This document shows, in pieces, positions 8,258 to 16,322 of a stretch of DNA of 64,000 nt. Every line of letters starts with the position of its first letter. Position 1 is the first letter of the stretch. The notes beneath the pieces are model-generated. The model made no database searches and was not told where the DNA came from. It saw only the letters and a list, made by a program, of their open reading frames with translations. The position numbers and the translations under genes are program-made. The stretch comes from Devosia sp. GTDB lineage: Bacteria; Pseudomonadota; Alphaproteobacteria; Rhizobiales; Devosiaceae. Location: contig NZ_JAGIAW010000006.1 in NCBI RefSeq assembly GCF_017744655.1, positions 186,001 through 250,000 on the forward strand, written 5' to 3'.

Positions 8258-9357
8258 TAGCCGGCGGCGACGGCGGTACGCGGCATTTCCGAGAAGATTT
8301 CGGCTTTGCCATTGCGGATGATGACGATCTCTTCGAGGCGCAGGCCGAACTTGCCCTGCAGATAGATACCCGGCTCGATGGAGAAGACCATGCCTTCGTC
8401 GAGCACGGTTTCGCTGGTGCCGGTGATGTAGGGCGCCTCGTGAATGTCGATGCCGAGGCCGTGGCCGGTGCGGTGCAGGAAATTGGGACCGTAGCCGGCG
8501 GCGGTGATGACGTCTCGGGCGGCCCTGTCGACTTCGCTGGCTACGACGCCGGGCTTTGCGGCAGCAATGGCGGCTTCCACGGCGCGGTCGATGATCGAGT
8601 GGATCTGACCATAGCCTTCCGGCGCCGACTGGAAGTAGCCCATGCGGGTCATATCGGACGGGTAGCCATCAAGGCGGCAGCCGGTGTCGATGAGCACGGC
8701 GTCGCCGGCCTTGAGCTGGGTGGAACCGGTGTGGTGGTGGGGGAAGGCACCGTTGGGGCCGAAACAGACCGAGCAGAATTCGGTGGTTGCGCCATTGGCC
8801 TTGTAGAATTCGCCGATAAATTCAGCGACTTCCACCTCGGTCATGCCCGGTTTCAGCGCCGAGAAAGCAGCGGTGACGGCGCGGTCATTGAGCAGATGTG
8901 CGGCCTTGATGGCCTTGTATTCAGCTTCATCCTTGCGCGAACGGAGGTAGCCGACCGTATCCTGGGTGAAGCGGCGCTTGGCGCCCGGCAGGGCATCGAG
9001 CAGCAGCAGGGCGAAATCGGCGCGCATGGTTTCGTCGAGCACGACGGACGGGTTTTCGCGCGTGATGCCCGTTGCTTCGATGAGCTGTTCGAGCGCGGCG
9101 CTGGGGCCCTCGGCATCGGCCCAGGGGAAGAAGGGTAGATCGGTGTGCTGGCGCGAAGAATCGACATTGAGCGCGGGCATCAGGAAGCCGGCATAGGTCT
9201 GGCTGACCAGCAGCATGACGGGGCGCTCATCGCCATGGGGCGACAGATCGGCCAGCCAGCGCATGTGGCTCGAAGGGCCGATGGCGACGAGATCGGTTGC
9301 GGTCTCGGCCATGCGGCGACGGAGATTGGCCATGCGGGTGGTGAGCGTGGAGGTCAT
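8257..9357 (-). CDS. M24 family aminopeptidase (Xaa-Pro peptidase-like)
   Basis: 366 residues: an N-terminal creatinase-like domain (about 1-145) and a C-terminal pita-bread metallopeptidase domain. The five metal ligands are visible: Asp224 and Asp235 (IDTGCRLDGYPSDMTR), His299 (TGHGLG), Glu328 (FSIEPGIY) and a Glu near 342 (LRLEEIV). It probably removes residues from Xaa-Pro peptides in the cytoplasm. It is immediately downstream, on the same strand, of the oligopeptide-binding protein gene, which suggests processing of peptides imported by the adjacent transporter. Confidence 0.88.
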   Translation of the reverse strand: MTSTLTTRMANLRRRMAETATDLVAIGPSSHMRWLADLSPHGDERPVMLLVSQTYAGFLMPALNVDSSRQHTDLPFFPWADAEGPSAALEQLIEATGITRENPSVVLDETMRADFALLLLDALPGAKRRFTQDTVGYLRSRKDEAEYKAIKAAHLLNDRAVTAAFSALKPGMTEVEVAEFIGEFYKANGATTEFCSVCFGPNGAFPHHHTGSTQLKAGDAVLIDTGCRLDGYPSDMTRMGYFQSAPEGYGQIHSIIDRAVEAAIAAAKPGVVASEVDRAARDVITAAGYGPNFLHRTGHGLGIDIHEAPYITGTSETVLDEGMVFSIEPGIYLQGKFGLRLEEIVIIRNGKAEIFSEMPRTAVAAG

Positions 9358-9396
9358 TGTCGGTCTCGAACTGGTTTTTGGGCTTTTTGAAGCCTC

Positions 9397-9430
9397 TCAC
9401 CCTAACCCTCGTCATGGACGGCTAGGGTGA
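9397..9430. repeat. Small inverted repeat TCACCCTA...TAGGGTGA
   Basis: Perfect 8-base arms with an 18-base spacer, in the 198-base gap between the M24 peptidase and the binding-protein gene. Its sequence resembles the CACCCTCACC-type ends of repeat R3 at 16193-16321. The rest of that gap holds only the hairpin at 9517-9542. Confidence 0.4.
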
Positions 9431-9516
9431 AAGGCCGGGAGGAAAGAGCGGAGCCGAGCGGGAGGAGGATGCCCGGCTCCGCAAGCGGCGACCGAGGGAC
9501 AATCGCCGCCATTGGT

Positions 9517-9542
9517 GACCGCGGGGCGCTTACCCCGCGGTC
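9517..9542. terminator. Stem-loop after the oligopeptide-binding protein gene
   Basis: Perfect 10-base-pair stem GACCGCGGGG / CCCCGCGGTC with a 6-base loop, 14 bases beyond the stop codon of the leftward binding-protein gene. The T-rich tract is on the plus-strand side, so on the gene's own strand it lacks a U-run. It may be a terminator or a stem that protects the 3' end and favours binding-protein expression over the downstream peptidase. Confidence 0.5.
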
Positions 9543-9555
9543 GTATTTTGGAAGA

Positions 9556-11145
9556 TTACTGCTTCGTCACGAGACGGTAGTAGACGAAGTCCGAGTTGGA
9601 GCCGTTCACATAGCCGTCGACATTGTTGGCCATGGCGATCTGCAGCTCGGCCTGGAACATGATGACGATCGGGCTTTCGGCCTGAACCTTCTTCTGCAGG
9701 TCGATGTAGAGCTCGTTGCGCTTGGCCTGGTCGGCTTCGGCGAGAGCGGCGTTGACTTCGTCGTTCATTTCCTGGGGCACGGCCCAAGCGTTACGCCAGG
9801 TCGTGGTCGCGGTGTAGTTGTCGTCCGCATTGTTCGAATTGTAGGCGAAAGCCTTGGCGTTCGAGTGCGGGTCCATGAAGTCCGGGCCCCAGTAGAGCAG
9901 CATGGCCTGGTGGGTACGTTCACGGTACTTGGTGATCACCTGTGCGCCGGTGCCGGGCAGGATTTCGAAGTTGATGCCGGCTTCGGCAAAGCCAGCCTGC
10001 AGCGACTGGGCAATGTCGGTGAACGGGGTAGAGTTGATCACGTCGAGCGTGACATTGATCGGCGTCTGGATGCCGGCGTCAGCCAGGATCTGCTTGGCCT
10101 TTTCGACGTCGTAGGAATACGGCGTCTCGTCATAGGAGCCCGGAAAACCCTTGGGCCAGAAGGCCTGATGCTTTTCCATCTGGCCCTTGAGGAAGGTCTC
10201 GGTCATGCCGTCATAGTCGACGAGGTAACGAGCGGCTTCCCAGACGGCCGGCGGGGTCAGCGATTCCGTCTTCTGGTTGAACGACAGGAAGTGGACGGCA
10301 GCCTGCGGGTAGGATTCGACCTTCACGGTGTCAGCCGGGAGGCTCGAGATCTGGTCCGGGGTCAGGTTCTTGGCCATGTCGACGTCGCCCGAGGTCAGCA
10401 GCAGCTGCTGGGTCGCGGCTTCGGCAACGTGACGGATCAGAACCTGCTTCATGGCCGGAGCGCCACCGAAATAGGTTTCGTTGGCGGTGAGGCGAACGAG
10501 TTCAGCCGGACGGTAGTCGGTCAAGACGAACGGGCCGGAACCGGCCGAGTTGGTGTTGAGCCAGGCATTGCCCCAGTCGTCGCCGGTCACGTGCTGGGAA
10601 ACCAGCACTTCGTCGACAATGGCGGCCGGGCGGGCAGCGAGCACGTTCAGCACGAAGGCCGAAGCGAAGTCGCCGGTCCACTTTACGGTGACGGTGTTGC
10701 CGTCAACGGTGACCATCTCGTCGATGTTTTCCGGGGTCCAGCCGAGCTGAGTCAGGATGAAAGCCGGGGTCAGGTTCAGCGCGATGACGCGCTTGAAGGA
10801 ATAGTGCACGTCTTCGGCGCGGACCGGGTTGCCCGAGGCGAAGGTGGCGCCTTCGCGCATGGTGAAGGTCAGCGACTTGGCGGCTTCGTCAGCAGTCCAT
10901 TCCGATGCGAGGCCGGGAGCGAGAACGGTGGTGTCCTCGGCGGCATACTGCACCAGGTGGTCATAGAGGTTGGCGTTGATTTCGCCGGCCGAGAATTCAT
11001 AGGCCTGAGCGGGATCGAGCGCGACGATGTCGTCGATGTTCTGGGCAATGACCAGGGCATCGGCCGGGGTCGCGGCATAGACGGCGCCAGCTGCCAGCGG
11101 CAGGCTGAGCGCGGACGCCAGAAGGGCGGCGCGGAAGAGTTTCAT
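9556..11145 (-). CDS. Peptide/nickel-type ABC transporter substrate-binding protein (SBP_bac_5)
   Basis: 529 residues with a signal peptide (about residues 1-24, SLPLAAGAVYA) for export to the periplasm. Sequence traits of the DppA/OppA family include DDIVALDPAQAYEFSAGE, LASEWTADEAAKSLTFTMRE and YSFKRVIALN. It should capture oligopeptides or similar solutes for the DppBCDF-like transporter encoded divergently from 11946. It overlaps the upstream XRE-cupin regulator gene by 4 bases yet has its own ribosome-binding site (AAAGGAG), so regulator and binding protein are made from one message. Confidence 0.9.
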   Translation of the reverse strand: MKLFRAALLASALSLPLAAGAVYAATPADALVIAQNIDDIVALDPAQAYEFSAGEINANLYDHLVQYAAEDTTVLAPGLASEWTADEAAKSLTFTMREGATFASGNPVRAEDVHYSFKRVIALNLTPAFILTQLGWTPENIDEMVTVDGNTVTVKWTGDFASAFVLNVLAARPAAIVDEVLVSQHVTGDDWGNAWLNTNSAGSGPFVLTDYRPAELVRLTANETYFGGAPAMKQVLIRHVAEAATQQLLLTSGDVDMAKNLTPDQISSLPADTVKVESYPQAAVHFLSFNQKTESLTPPAVWEAARYLVDYDGMTETFLKGQMEKHQAFWPKGFPGSYDETPYSYDVEKAKQILADAGIQTPINVTLDVINSTPFTDIAQSLQAGFAEAGINFEILPGTGAQVITKYRERTHQAMLLYWGPDFMDPHSNAKAFAYNSNNADDNYTATTTWRNAWAVPQEMNDEVNAALAEADQAKRNELYIDLQKKVQAESPIVIMFQAELQIAMANNVDGYVNGSNSDFVYYRLVTKQ

Positions 11146-11816
11146 GTGCGTTTCTCCTTTGAAGTGACTTTTTTTCGAACCGGCTTGTTGATGCCGGGTT
11201 TTGCTTTCGCCACCACTTGGCGCGACGGACGCGCCGTGGAGCGGAAGAGTGCGAGCGTGCCGGTCCAGAGGAGTTTTGCCGGCTGATCGGTATGGTTGGA
11301 CCAGGAATGTGGACGATTGCCGCGGAAGTGCAGGCTATCGCCCGCACTCATCACCATCTCCTCGCCATCGAGGCGCTGGGTGATGGCCCCTTCGAGCACG
11401 TAGAGGATTTCCTCGCCCTCATGGGACACCGTTTCCGAGCGATAGCCGGGCGGCACGAGCATGATGAAGCTGGAAAGCTGATTGCCGGGGAAGTCGGCGC
11501 CGAGGCGCTCATAGATGATGGACGAGCCATCGAGCGAGAAGCGATTGCGGTCCCCTGCCCGCGTCAGCGCATTGTGTGGCGCGGGCGCTGCGACGAAATA
11601 GTCGATGGAAACGCCCAGGGCTCGCGCGATCTGGGCGAGCGTGCCGAGCGAGGGCGTGGCATGGTCGCGCTCGACCTGGCTGAGATAGCCCACGGAAACC
11701 TCCGCGGCGGCACCGAGGTCCATCAGCGTCATATGCTGCTGGCGGCGGCGCGCACGAATGAGCGCACCCACCTTCGGGTGCCCCTGCTCCACTTCTGCGA
11801 GAGCGCTCTGTGCCAT
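11142..11816 (-). CDS. XRE family regulator with C-terminal cupin domain
   Basis: 224 residues from the ATG at 11816, preferred because the HTH starts shortly after it; the frame is open to 11900. The N-terminal HTH_3 (TLMDLGAAAEVSVGYLSQVE) is followed by a cupin sensor domain (RSETVSHEGEEILYVLEGAI, SAGDSLHFRGNRPHSW). This architecture is shared with PuuR-like regulators that sense a small ligand in the cupin. Placed between the binding-protein gene and divergent dppBCDF, it very likely controls both. The ligand is unknown. Confidence 0.88.
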   Translation of the reverse strand: MAQSALAEVEQGHPKVGALIRARRRQQHMTLMDLGAAAEVSVGYLSQVERDHATPSLGTLAQIARALGVSIDYFVAAPAPHNALTRAGDRNRFSLDGSSIIYERLGADFPGNQLSSFIMLVPPGYRSETVSHEGEEILYVLEGAITQRLDGEEMVMSAGDSLHFRGNRPHSWSNHTDQPAKLLWTGTLALFRSTARPSRQVVAKAKPGINKPVRKKVTSKEKRT

Positions 11817-11835
11817 CCATCCCACCAAAATTTTT

Positions 11836-11863
11836 TTGATATAAGCAAAGTTTCTTGTATGGT
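11836..11863 (+). promoter_or_regulatory. Candidate promoter of the dppBCDF-like operon
   Basis: TTGATA (-35-like) and TATGGT (-10-like) are separated by 16 bases in an unusually AT-rich patch of the divergent intergenic region, about 85 bases before the permease start. The XRE-cupin regulator is a natural candidate to bind here. Confidence 0.35.
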
Positions 11864-11945
11864 GGAAGCGAAATGTGAAGGTTTTGCAACCCGTCGTCAA
11901 ACTGGTCGACGGCGCTAGAACCCTGTTCTTACAAGAGGATTTCGT

Positions 11946-13019
11946 GTGACGACTGAACAGCCGGCGCTGACCTCGCCACCGCCAGAAAAACTAACGAGCA
12001 AGCGCACGAGACGACAGATAAGCGCTGTCGCGACCTTCCTCGTCACGCTTTTCCTCACTTTTCTGGGCCTATTGGCGATCACCTTCTTCATCGGGCGCGT
12101 GATCCCGATCGATCCAGTGCTGGCCGTGGTCGGCGATCGCGCGACGCAGGCGCAGTATGATGCGGCCAAGATCGCCATGGGGCTCGATCAGCCGCTCTAC
12201 ATGCAGTTCATCAGCTATGTCGGGAATGTCTTCACCGGCAATCTCGGCATGTCCGTATCCACCGGCCGCGCCGTGGCCGCCGATCTCAGCCGCTTTTTCC
12301 CGGCGACGTTCGAAATGGCGACGCTGGGTATTCTCATAGGCGTCGCCATTGGCGTGCCGCTGGGCGTGACCGCTGCGGCACGGCAGGGCTCTTGGCTCGA
12401 TCAAGCTATTCGCGTTGTTGGCCTGCTTGGCTATTCCGTCCCCGCTTTCTGGCTCGGCCTTGTCGGTCTCGCCGTATTCTATGCGCGCCTGCGCTGGGTC
12501 GGCGGCCCCGGCCGTCTCGACATTTTCTACGATGGGCTCGTCACGCCCATCACCGGCATGATCCTGATCGACAGCCTCGTGCAGGGCGAGTTCGATATTT
12601 TCTGGAACGCGGTCTGGCACATCGTGCTGCCCGCCTCAGTGCTGGGCTTTTTCAGCCTCGCCTACATCGCCCGCATGACGCGCAGTTTCATGCTCGACCA
12701 GTTGAGCCAGGAATTCGTCACCACGGCGCGCGTCAAAGGCGTGCCGGAGCGGATCGTTATCTGGCGCCATGCTTTCAACCCGATCCGCGTGCCGCTCATC
12801 ACCGTTATCGGCCTTTCTTATGCGGGCCTTCTTGAAGGGTCGGTGATGATCGAGACGGTCTTTTCCTGGCCCGGCATCGGCAATTACCTGACGACGGCCT
12901 TGCTCAATGCCGACATGAATGCTGTGCTCGGTTCGACCCTGGTCATCGGCGCCGTCTTCATCGTCATCAACAAAGTTTCGGACGTGCTCTACCGCGTCCT
13001 CGATCCGAGGGCTCGCTGA
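11946..13019 (+). CDS. ABC transporter permease, DppB/OppB type
   Basis: 357 residues with a hydrophilic N-terminal extension of about 35 residues and six predicted membrane segments. The BPD_transp_1 coupling motif is near ARVKGVPERIVIWRHAFNP, followed by GLLEGSVMIETVFSWPGIG, typical of DppB. It forms the inner-membrane channel with the DppC-like protein. First gene of the rightward operon; a palindromic repeat R1 separates it from the second permease gene. Confidence 0.9.
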   Translation: MTTEQPALTSPPPEKLTSKRTRRQISAVATFLVTLFLTFLGLLAITFFIGRVIPIDPVLAVVGDRATQAQYDAAKIAMGLDQPLYMQFISYVGNVFTGNLGMSVSTGRAVAADLSRFFPATFEMATLGILIGVAIGVPLGVTAAARQGSWLDQAIRVVGLLGYSVPAFWLGLVGLAVFYARLRWVGGPGRLDIFYDGLVTPITGMILIDSLVQGEFDIFWNAVWHIVLPASVLGFFSLAYIARMTRSFMLDQLSQEFVTTARVKGVPERIVIWRHAFNPIRVPLITVIGLSYAGLLEGSVMIETVFSWPGIGNYLTTALLNADMNAVLGSTLVIGAVFIVINKVSDVLYRVLDPRAR

Positions 13020-13035
13020 TGGCTGACCTTCAATC

Positions 13036-13114
13036 ACCACGTCATTCCCGCGAAAGCGGGAATCTCCTCTCTCTGTGCCCTGAGATTCCCGCTTTCGCGG
13101 GAATGACGCCGTGG
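13036..13114. repeat. Palindromic repeat, family R1, copy 3
   Basis: Arms GTCATTCCCGCGAAAGCGGG / CCCGCTTTCGCGGGAATGAC inside the operon, between the two permease genes. Unlike copies 1 and 2 it is intra-operonic, so it is either a mobile repeat tolerated in transcript or an RNA-stability element. Confidence 0.8.
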
Positions 13115-13146
13115 ATGGAAAAGTCTTTTTGCGGGAGTTTTGCACT

Positions 13147-14049
13147 ATGACCACCCGTGACTGGCTTCTCGCCGACTCCCCCACTTCGCGCTGGCAGGCC
13201 AATGCCGGCCGCGCCTATCGGGTGTTCACCGCCCTCCTCCGCAATCCGCTTTCGGTGCTGGGTGGGGTCATCATCCTCGCCCTGCTGCTGACGGCTTTGT
13301 TCGCGCCGTGGATCGCGCCGTTTTCGCCGACCGGGCAGAACCTCAGCCAGCGTCTCTTGCCGCCCTCGGGCACCAACTGGATGGGCACGGATGAGCTTGG
13401 CCGCGATATTTTCTCGCGCGTCGTCTGGGGTTCGCAGATCACCCTGACCATCGTTCTGCTGGTCGCGCTGATCTCGGCGCCGCTGGGCCTCCTTATCGGG
13501 GCCATCTCCGGCTATTTCGGTGGCTGGGTCGATCGCGTGCTGATGGGCTTTACCGACATCTTTCTGTCGTTGCCCAAGCTGATCCTGGCGCTGGCTTTCG
13601 TCGCAGCGCTTGGGCCCGGCATCAACAACGCCATCATCGCCATCGCCATCACCTCGTGGCCGGCCTATGCGCGTATCGCCCGCGCTGAAACGCTGACCAT
13701 CCGCAATGCCGAATATATTTCGGCGGTGCAATTGGCCGGTGGTGGACCGATCCGCGTGATCGTGCAGCACATCCTGCCGCTCTGTACCTCATCGATGATC
13801 GTGCGCGTGACGCTCGACATGGCCGGTGTGATCCTGACGGCCGCAGGCCTCGGCTTCATCGGCCTCGGCGCGCAGCCGCCGCTGCCCGAATGGGGCGCGA
13901 TGATTTCGCGTGGCCGTACCTTCATTCTCGATCAGTGGTGGGTCGCGACCATGCCCGGCTTTGCCATCATCATCGTCTCGCTCGGCTTTTGCTTCCTCGG
14001 CGACGGTCTACGCGACGTGCTTGATCCCAAGAGCGAGGGCAAGTCATGA
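13147..14049 (+). CDS. ABC transporter permease, DppC/OppC type
   Basis: 300 residues from ATG 13147, which follows a GGGAG ribosome-binding site; the frame opens 12 codons earlier inside repeat R1. Six membrane segments; an OppC_N-like start (FTALLRNPLSVLGGVIILAL), then GTDELGRDIFSRVVWG, the hallmark of DppC-type permeases, and the EYISAVQLAGGGPIRVIVQHILP coupling helix region. Partner of the preceding permease in peptide import. Its stop overlaps the ATPase start by 4 bases. Confidence 0.9.
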   Translation: MTTRDWLLADSPTSRWQANAGRAYRVFTALLRNPLSVLGGVIILALLLTALFAPWIAPFSPTGQNLSQRLLPPSGTNWMGTDELGRDIFSRVVWGSQITLTIVLLVALISAPLGLLIGAISGYFGGWVDRVLMGFTDIFLSLPKLILALAFVAALGPGINNAIIAIAITSWPAYARIARAETLTIRNAEYISAVQLAGGGPIRVIVQHILPLCTSSMIVRVTLDMAGVILTAAGLGFIGLGAQPPLPEWGAMISRGRTFILDQWWVATMPGFAIIIVSLGFCFLGDGLRDVLDPKSEGKS

Positions 14050-14882
14050 GTTCTCCCCTGCTCGAAGTCGAAAATCTGCGCGTTTCGTTTCCGACCCATT
14101 CCGGTCGCGTCGAGGTCGTAAAAGGCCTGTCCTTCACCCTCGGCCGCGAGCGGCTGGGCATTGTGGGCGAGAGTGGATCGGGCAAGTCCATGACTGGCCG
14201 TTCGATCCTGAAACTCATTCGCAAGCCGGGTGAAGTGACTGCCGACAAGCTGCGTTTTGAGGGGATCGATATCCTCGACCAGAACGAAAAGCAGATGCGC
14301 GCCATTCGTGGCGCCCGCATTTCCATGGTCATGCAGGACCCGAAATTCTCGCTCAATCCGGTGATGACCGTGGGCGAGCAGATCGCCGAAGCTCTGGTGA
14401 CGCACCAGAAGCTCGGGCGCAAGGAAGTGCAGCAGCGCATTCTCGACATGCTTGTTGCCGTGCGCATCAACGATCCAGAGCGCGTGGCAAAACTCTACCC
14501 GCACGAGGTTTCGGGCGGCATGGGCCAGCGCATCATGATCGCCATGATGCTGATCCCCGAGCCGGAACTACTCATCGCCGACGAGCCGACTTCGGCCCTC
14601 GACGTTTCCGTGCAGGCACAGGTGCTCGACATTATCGACGATCTCGTGACCCGCAAGGGTATGGGCCTGATCCTGATCAGCCACGATCTGGCGCTGGTCA
14701 GCCGATACTGCGACCGCATCCTCGTGATGAATGCCGGCCGCGTGGTGGAAGAATGCGCGGCGGGACAACTCGACAAGGCGCAGCACCCCTATACGCGGGG
14801 CCTCTTGGCGGCCATGCCGGTGATTGACGAAACACGCGACGAATTGCCGGTGCTCGACCGGACACAATGGGCGGGCACATGA
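14046..14882 (+). CDS. ABC transporter ATP-binding protein, DppD type
   Basis: 278 residues. Walker A GESGSGKSM (about residues 39-47), signature VSGGMGQR, Walker B LLIADEPTSALD and the switch His in LISHDLALV. It powers the peptide importer together with the next gene. It is shorter than the usual 320-340 residues: after the NBD only a brief tail remains, so the oligo_HPY extension that binds an iron-sulfur cluster in many Dpp ATPases is reduced. Overlaps both neighbours by 4 bases. Confidence 0.9.
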   Translation: MSSPLLEVENLRVSFPTHSGRVEVVKGLSFTLGRERLGIVGESGSGKSMTGRSILKLIRKPGEVTADKLRFEGIDILDQNEKQMRAIRGARISMVMQDPKFSLNPVMTVGEQIAEALVTHQKLGRKEVQQRILDMLVAVRINDPERVAKLYPHEVSGGMGQRIMIAMMLIPEPELLIADEPTSALDVSVQAQVLDIIDDLVTRKGMGLILISHDLALVSRYCDRILVMNAGRVVEECAAGQLDKAQHPYTRGLLAAMPVIDETRDELPVLDRTQWAGT

Positions 14883-15610
14883 GCGCACTTACCCTCAAAA
14901 ACCTCGACATTTCCTATGGCGACACTAAGGTCGTGCATGGGGTGAACCTCGACGTGCCGGAAGGCGAAAGCTTTGCCCTTGTCGGCGAAAGCGGCTCGGG
15001 CAAATCGACGATCCTCCGCGCCATTGCAGGGCTTGCTCCGGAGTGGACCGGCGAGATCTCGGTGCTCGGCAAGCCGCGCACGCATGGCGTTGATCGTAAT
15101 GTGTCGCGCACCGTGCAGATGGTGTTCCAGGACCCCTACGGTTCGCTACACCCGCGCAAGACAATCGACTCCGCGCTCTCCGAGCCGCTGGCCATTCATG
15201 GCATCGGCAATCGCGGCGAGCGGGTCGAAGCGGTGCTCAAGCAGGTCGGTCTCGACCAGCGTTTCCGCTTCCGCTTCCCACATCAGCTCTCCGGCGGCCA
15301 GCGCCAGCGTGTCGCCATTGCGCGGGCACTGATGCTTGAACCCAAGGTGTTGCTGCTCGATGAGCCGACTTCGGCGCTCGACGTTTCGGTGCAGGCGGAA
15401 ATCCTCAATCTCCTGAAGCGCCTGCGCCGTGAGCAGAACCTCACCTTCCTGATGGTGACGCATAACCTGCCCGTCGTGAGCTTCCTCTGCGACCGCCTCG
15501 CCGTGATGCGGCACGGCAAAATCGTCGAGATTGCCGATGTCGCCCAGCTCAAGCAGGGCGACCTCAAGGAGCCCTATTCGCGCGAATTGCTCGCCGCGAC
15601 GGCCGCCTGA
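14879..15610 (+). CDS. ABC transporter ATP-binding protein, DppF type
   Basis: 243 residues from the ATG at 14879, which overlaps the previous stop codon (ATGA). Walker A GESGSGKST, signature LSGGQRQR, Walker B VLLLDEPTSALD and VTHNLPVV are intact. Like its partner it ends just after the NBD and lacks the C-terminal extension typical of DppF (about 330 residues). Second ATPase of the heterodimer. Confidence 0.9.
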   Translation: MSALTLKNLDISYGDTKVVHGVNLDVPEGESFALVGESGSGKSTILRAIAGLAPEWTGEISVLGKPRTHGVDRNVSRTVQMVFQDPYGSLHPRKTIDSALSEPLAIHGIGNRGERVEAVLKQVGLDQRFRFRFPHQLSGGQRQRVAIARALMLEPKVLLLDEPTSALDVSVQAEILNLLKRLRREQNLTFLMVTHNLPVVSFLCDRLAVMRHGKIVEIADVAQLKQGDLKEPYSRELLAATAA

Positions 15611-15634
15611 TATTCCATACTAAGGACTACTCGA

Positions 15635-16126
15635 ATGACTGACCATTCCGCCGCCCTCGCCGCATTTGACGCGGCTATTGCCGAGGCCAAGGGCGTTGAG
15701 GCGGCGTTTACCGCGCTACAGACGCTGACCGAAGCCACTGTGGGCGTGAAGCTTTTCACCTATATGACCGTCGACATGGCCAATGAACTGGCCCGGCGCG
15801 CCTATACGAGCGATGCCGCCAGCTACCCGACTTCCGGTACCAAGCCGATCCATTACGACGCTTGGTTTGACATCGTGCACAAGCAGCACGCCTATTTCGT
15901 CGCCAACACGATTGAAGACATCGCCAAGGTGTTTCCGGACTATGAGCTGATCAATTCGCTCGGCTGCCAGTCGGTGGTGAACATGCCGGTTATCATCGGC
16001 GGCGAACTGGTTGGTACCGTCAACATGCTGCACGAGACGGATTTTTACACGGCGGAACGCGTTGCTGAGATCAAGGCTGTGCTGTCGATCCCGGCCAAGC
16101 TTGCCGCGGCGGTTGCTGCGCGCTGA
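15635..16126 (+). CDS. GAF-domain protein at the end of the peptide-transport operon
   Basis: 163 residues, soluble, no signal peptide. Most of the length is one GAF fold (EDIAKVFPDYELINSLGCQS, then VVNMPVIIGGELVGTVNMLH). A single Cys lies in SLGCQS; the three-cysteine set of free-methionine-(R)-sulfoxide reductase is not seen, so that enzyme role is unlikely. There is no attached kinase, cyclase or HTH domain. It starts 24 bases after the DppF-like gene and is followed by a terminator, so it is the last gene of the operon. It may be a small ligand sensor or an enzyme acting on the imported compound; function unknown. Confidence 0.8.
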   Translation: MTDHSAALAAFDAAIAEAKGVEAAFTALQTLTEATVGVKLFTYMTVDMANELARRAYTSDAASYPTSGTKPIHYDAWFDIVHKQHAYFVANTIEDIAKVFPDYELINSLGCQSVVNMPVIIGGELVGTVNMLHETDFYTAERVAEIKAVLSIPAKLAAAVAAR

Positions 16127-16148
16127 CGCTGAACTTCAGGTAGAGAGC

Positions 16149-16183
16149 AAAGGCCCGCAGCTTTGACTGCGGGCCTTTTTGTT
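16149..16183 (+). terminator. Rho-independent terminator of the dpp-GAF operon
   Basis: Stem AAGGCCCGCAG / CTGCGGGCCTT with a 6-base loop, followed by a run of T, 23 bases after the GAF gene stop codon. Canonical intrinsic terminator on the plus strand. Confidence 0.9.
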
Positions 16184-16192
16184 TCGTGCTTG

Positions 16193-16321
16193 CCACCCCC
16201 TCATCCGGCGCTGCGCGCCACCTTCTCCCCGAGGGGGAGAAAAATAGTCCGGTGGACACCTCTTATTCCTCTCCCCCTCGGGGAGAGGGTGGATCGTGCG
16301 CAGCGTGAGACGGGTGAGGGT
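16193..16321. repeat. Dispersed palindromic repeat, family R3
   Basis: Imperfect inverted repeat with ends CACCCCCTCATCCGGCGCTG and CAGCGTGAGACGGGTGAGGG, and internal complementary blocks TTCTCCCCGAGGGGGAGAA / TCTCCCCCTCGGGGAGAGGG. It fills the gap between the terminator and the convergent putA stop. The arrangement resembles the RIME-like repeats common in Rhizobiales genomes. Confidence 0.7.
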
Positions 16322-16322
16322 G

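Noticed and set aside
9427-11286. 619-codon open frame opposite the oligopeptide-binding protein and XRE gene
   Set aside because: It is the antisense shadow of genes with clear family motifs; its translation is Gly/Val/Asp-rich and shows no domain.
15635-16126. Free-methionine-(R)-sulfoxide reductase
   Set aside because: The GAF fold fits, but only one cysteine is seen and the characteristic cysteine set is missing.
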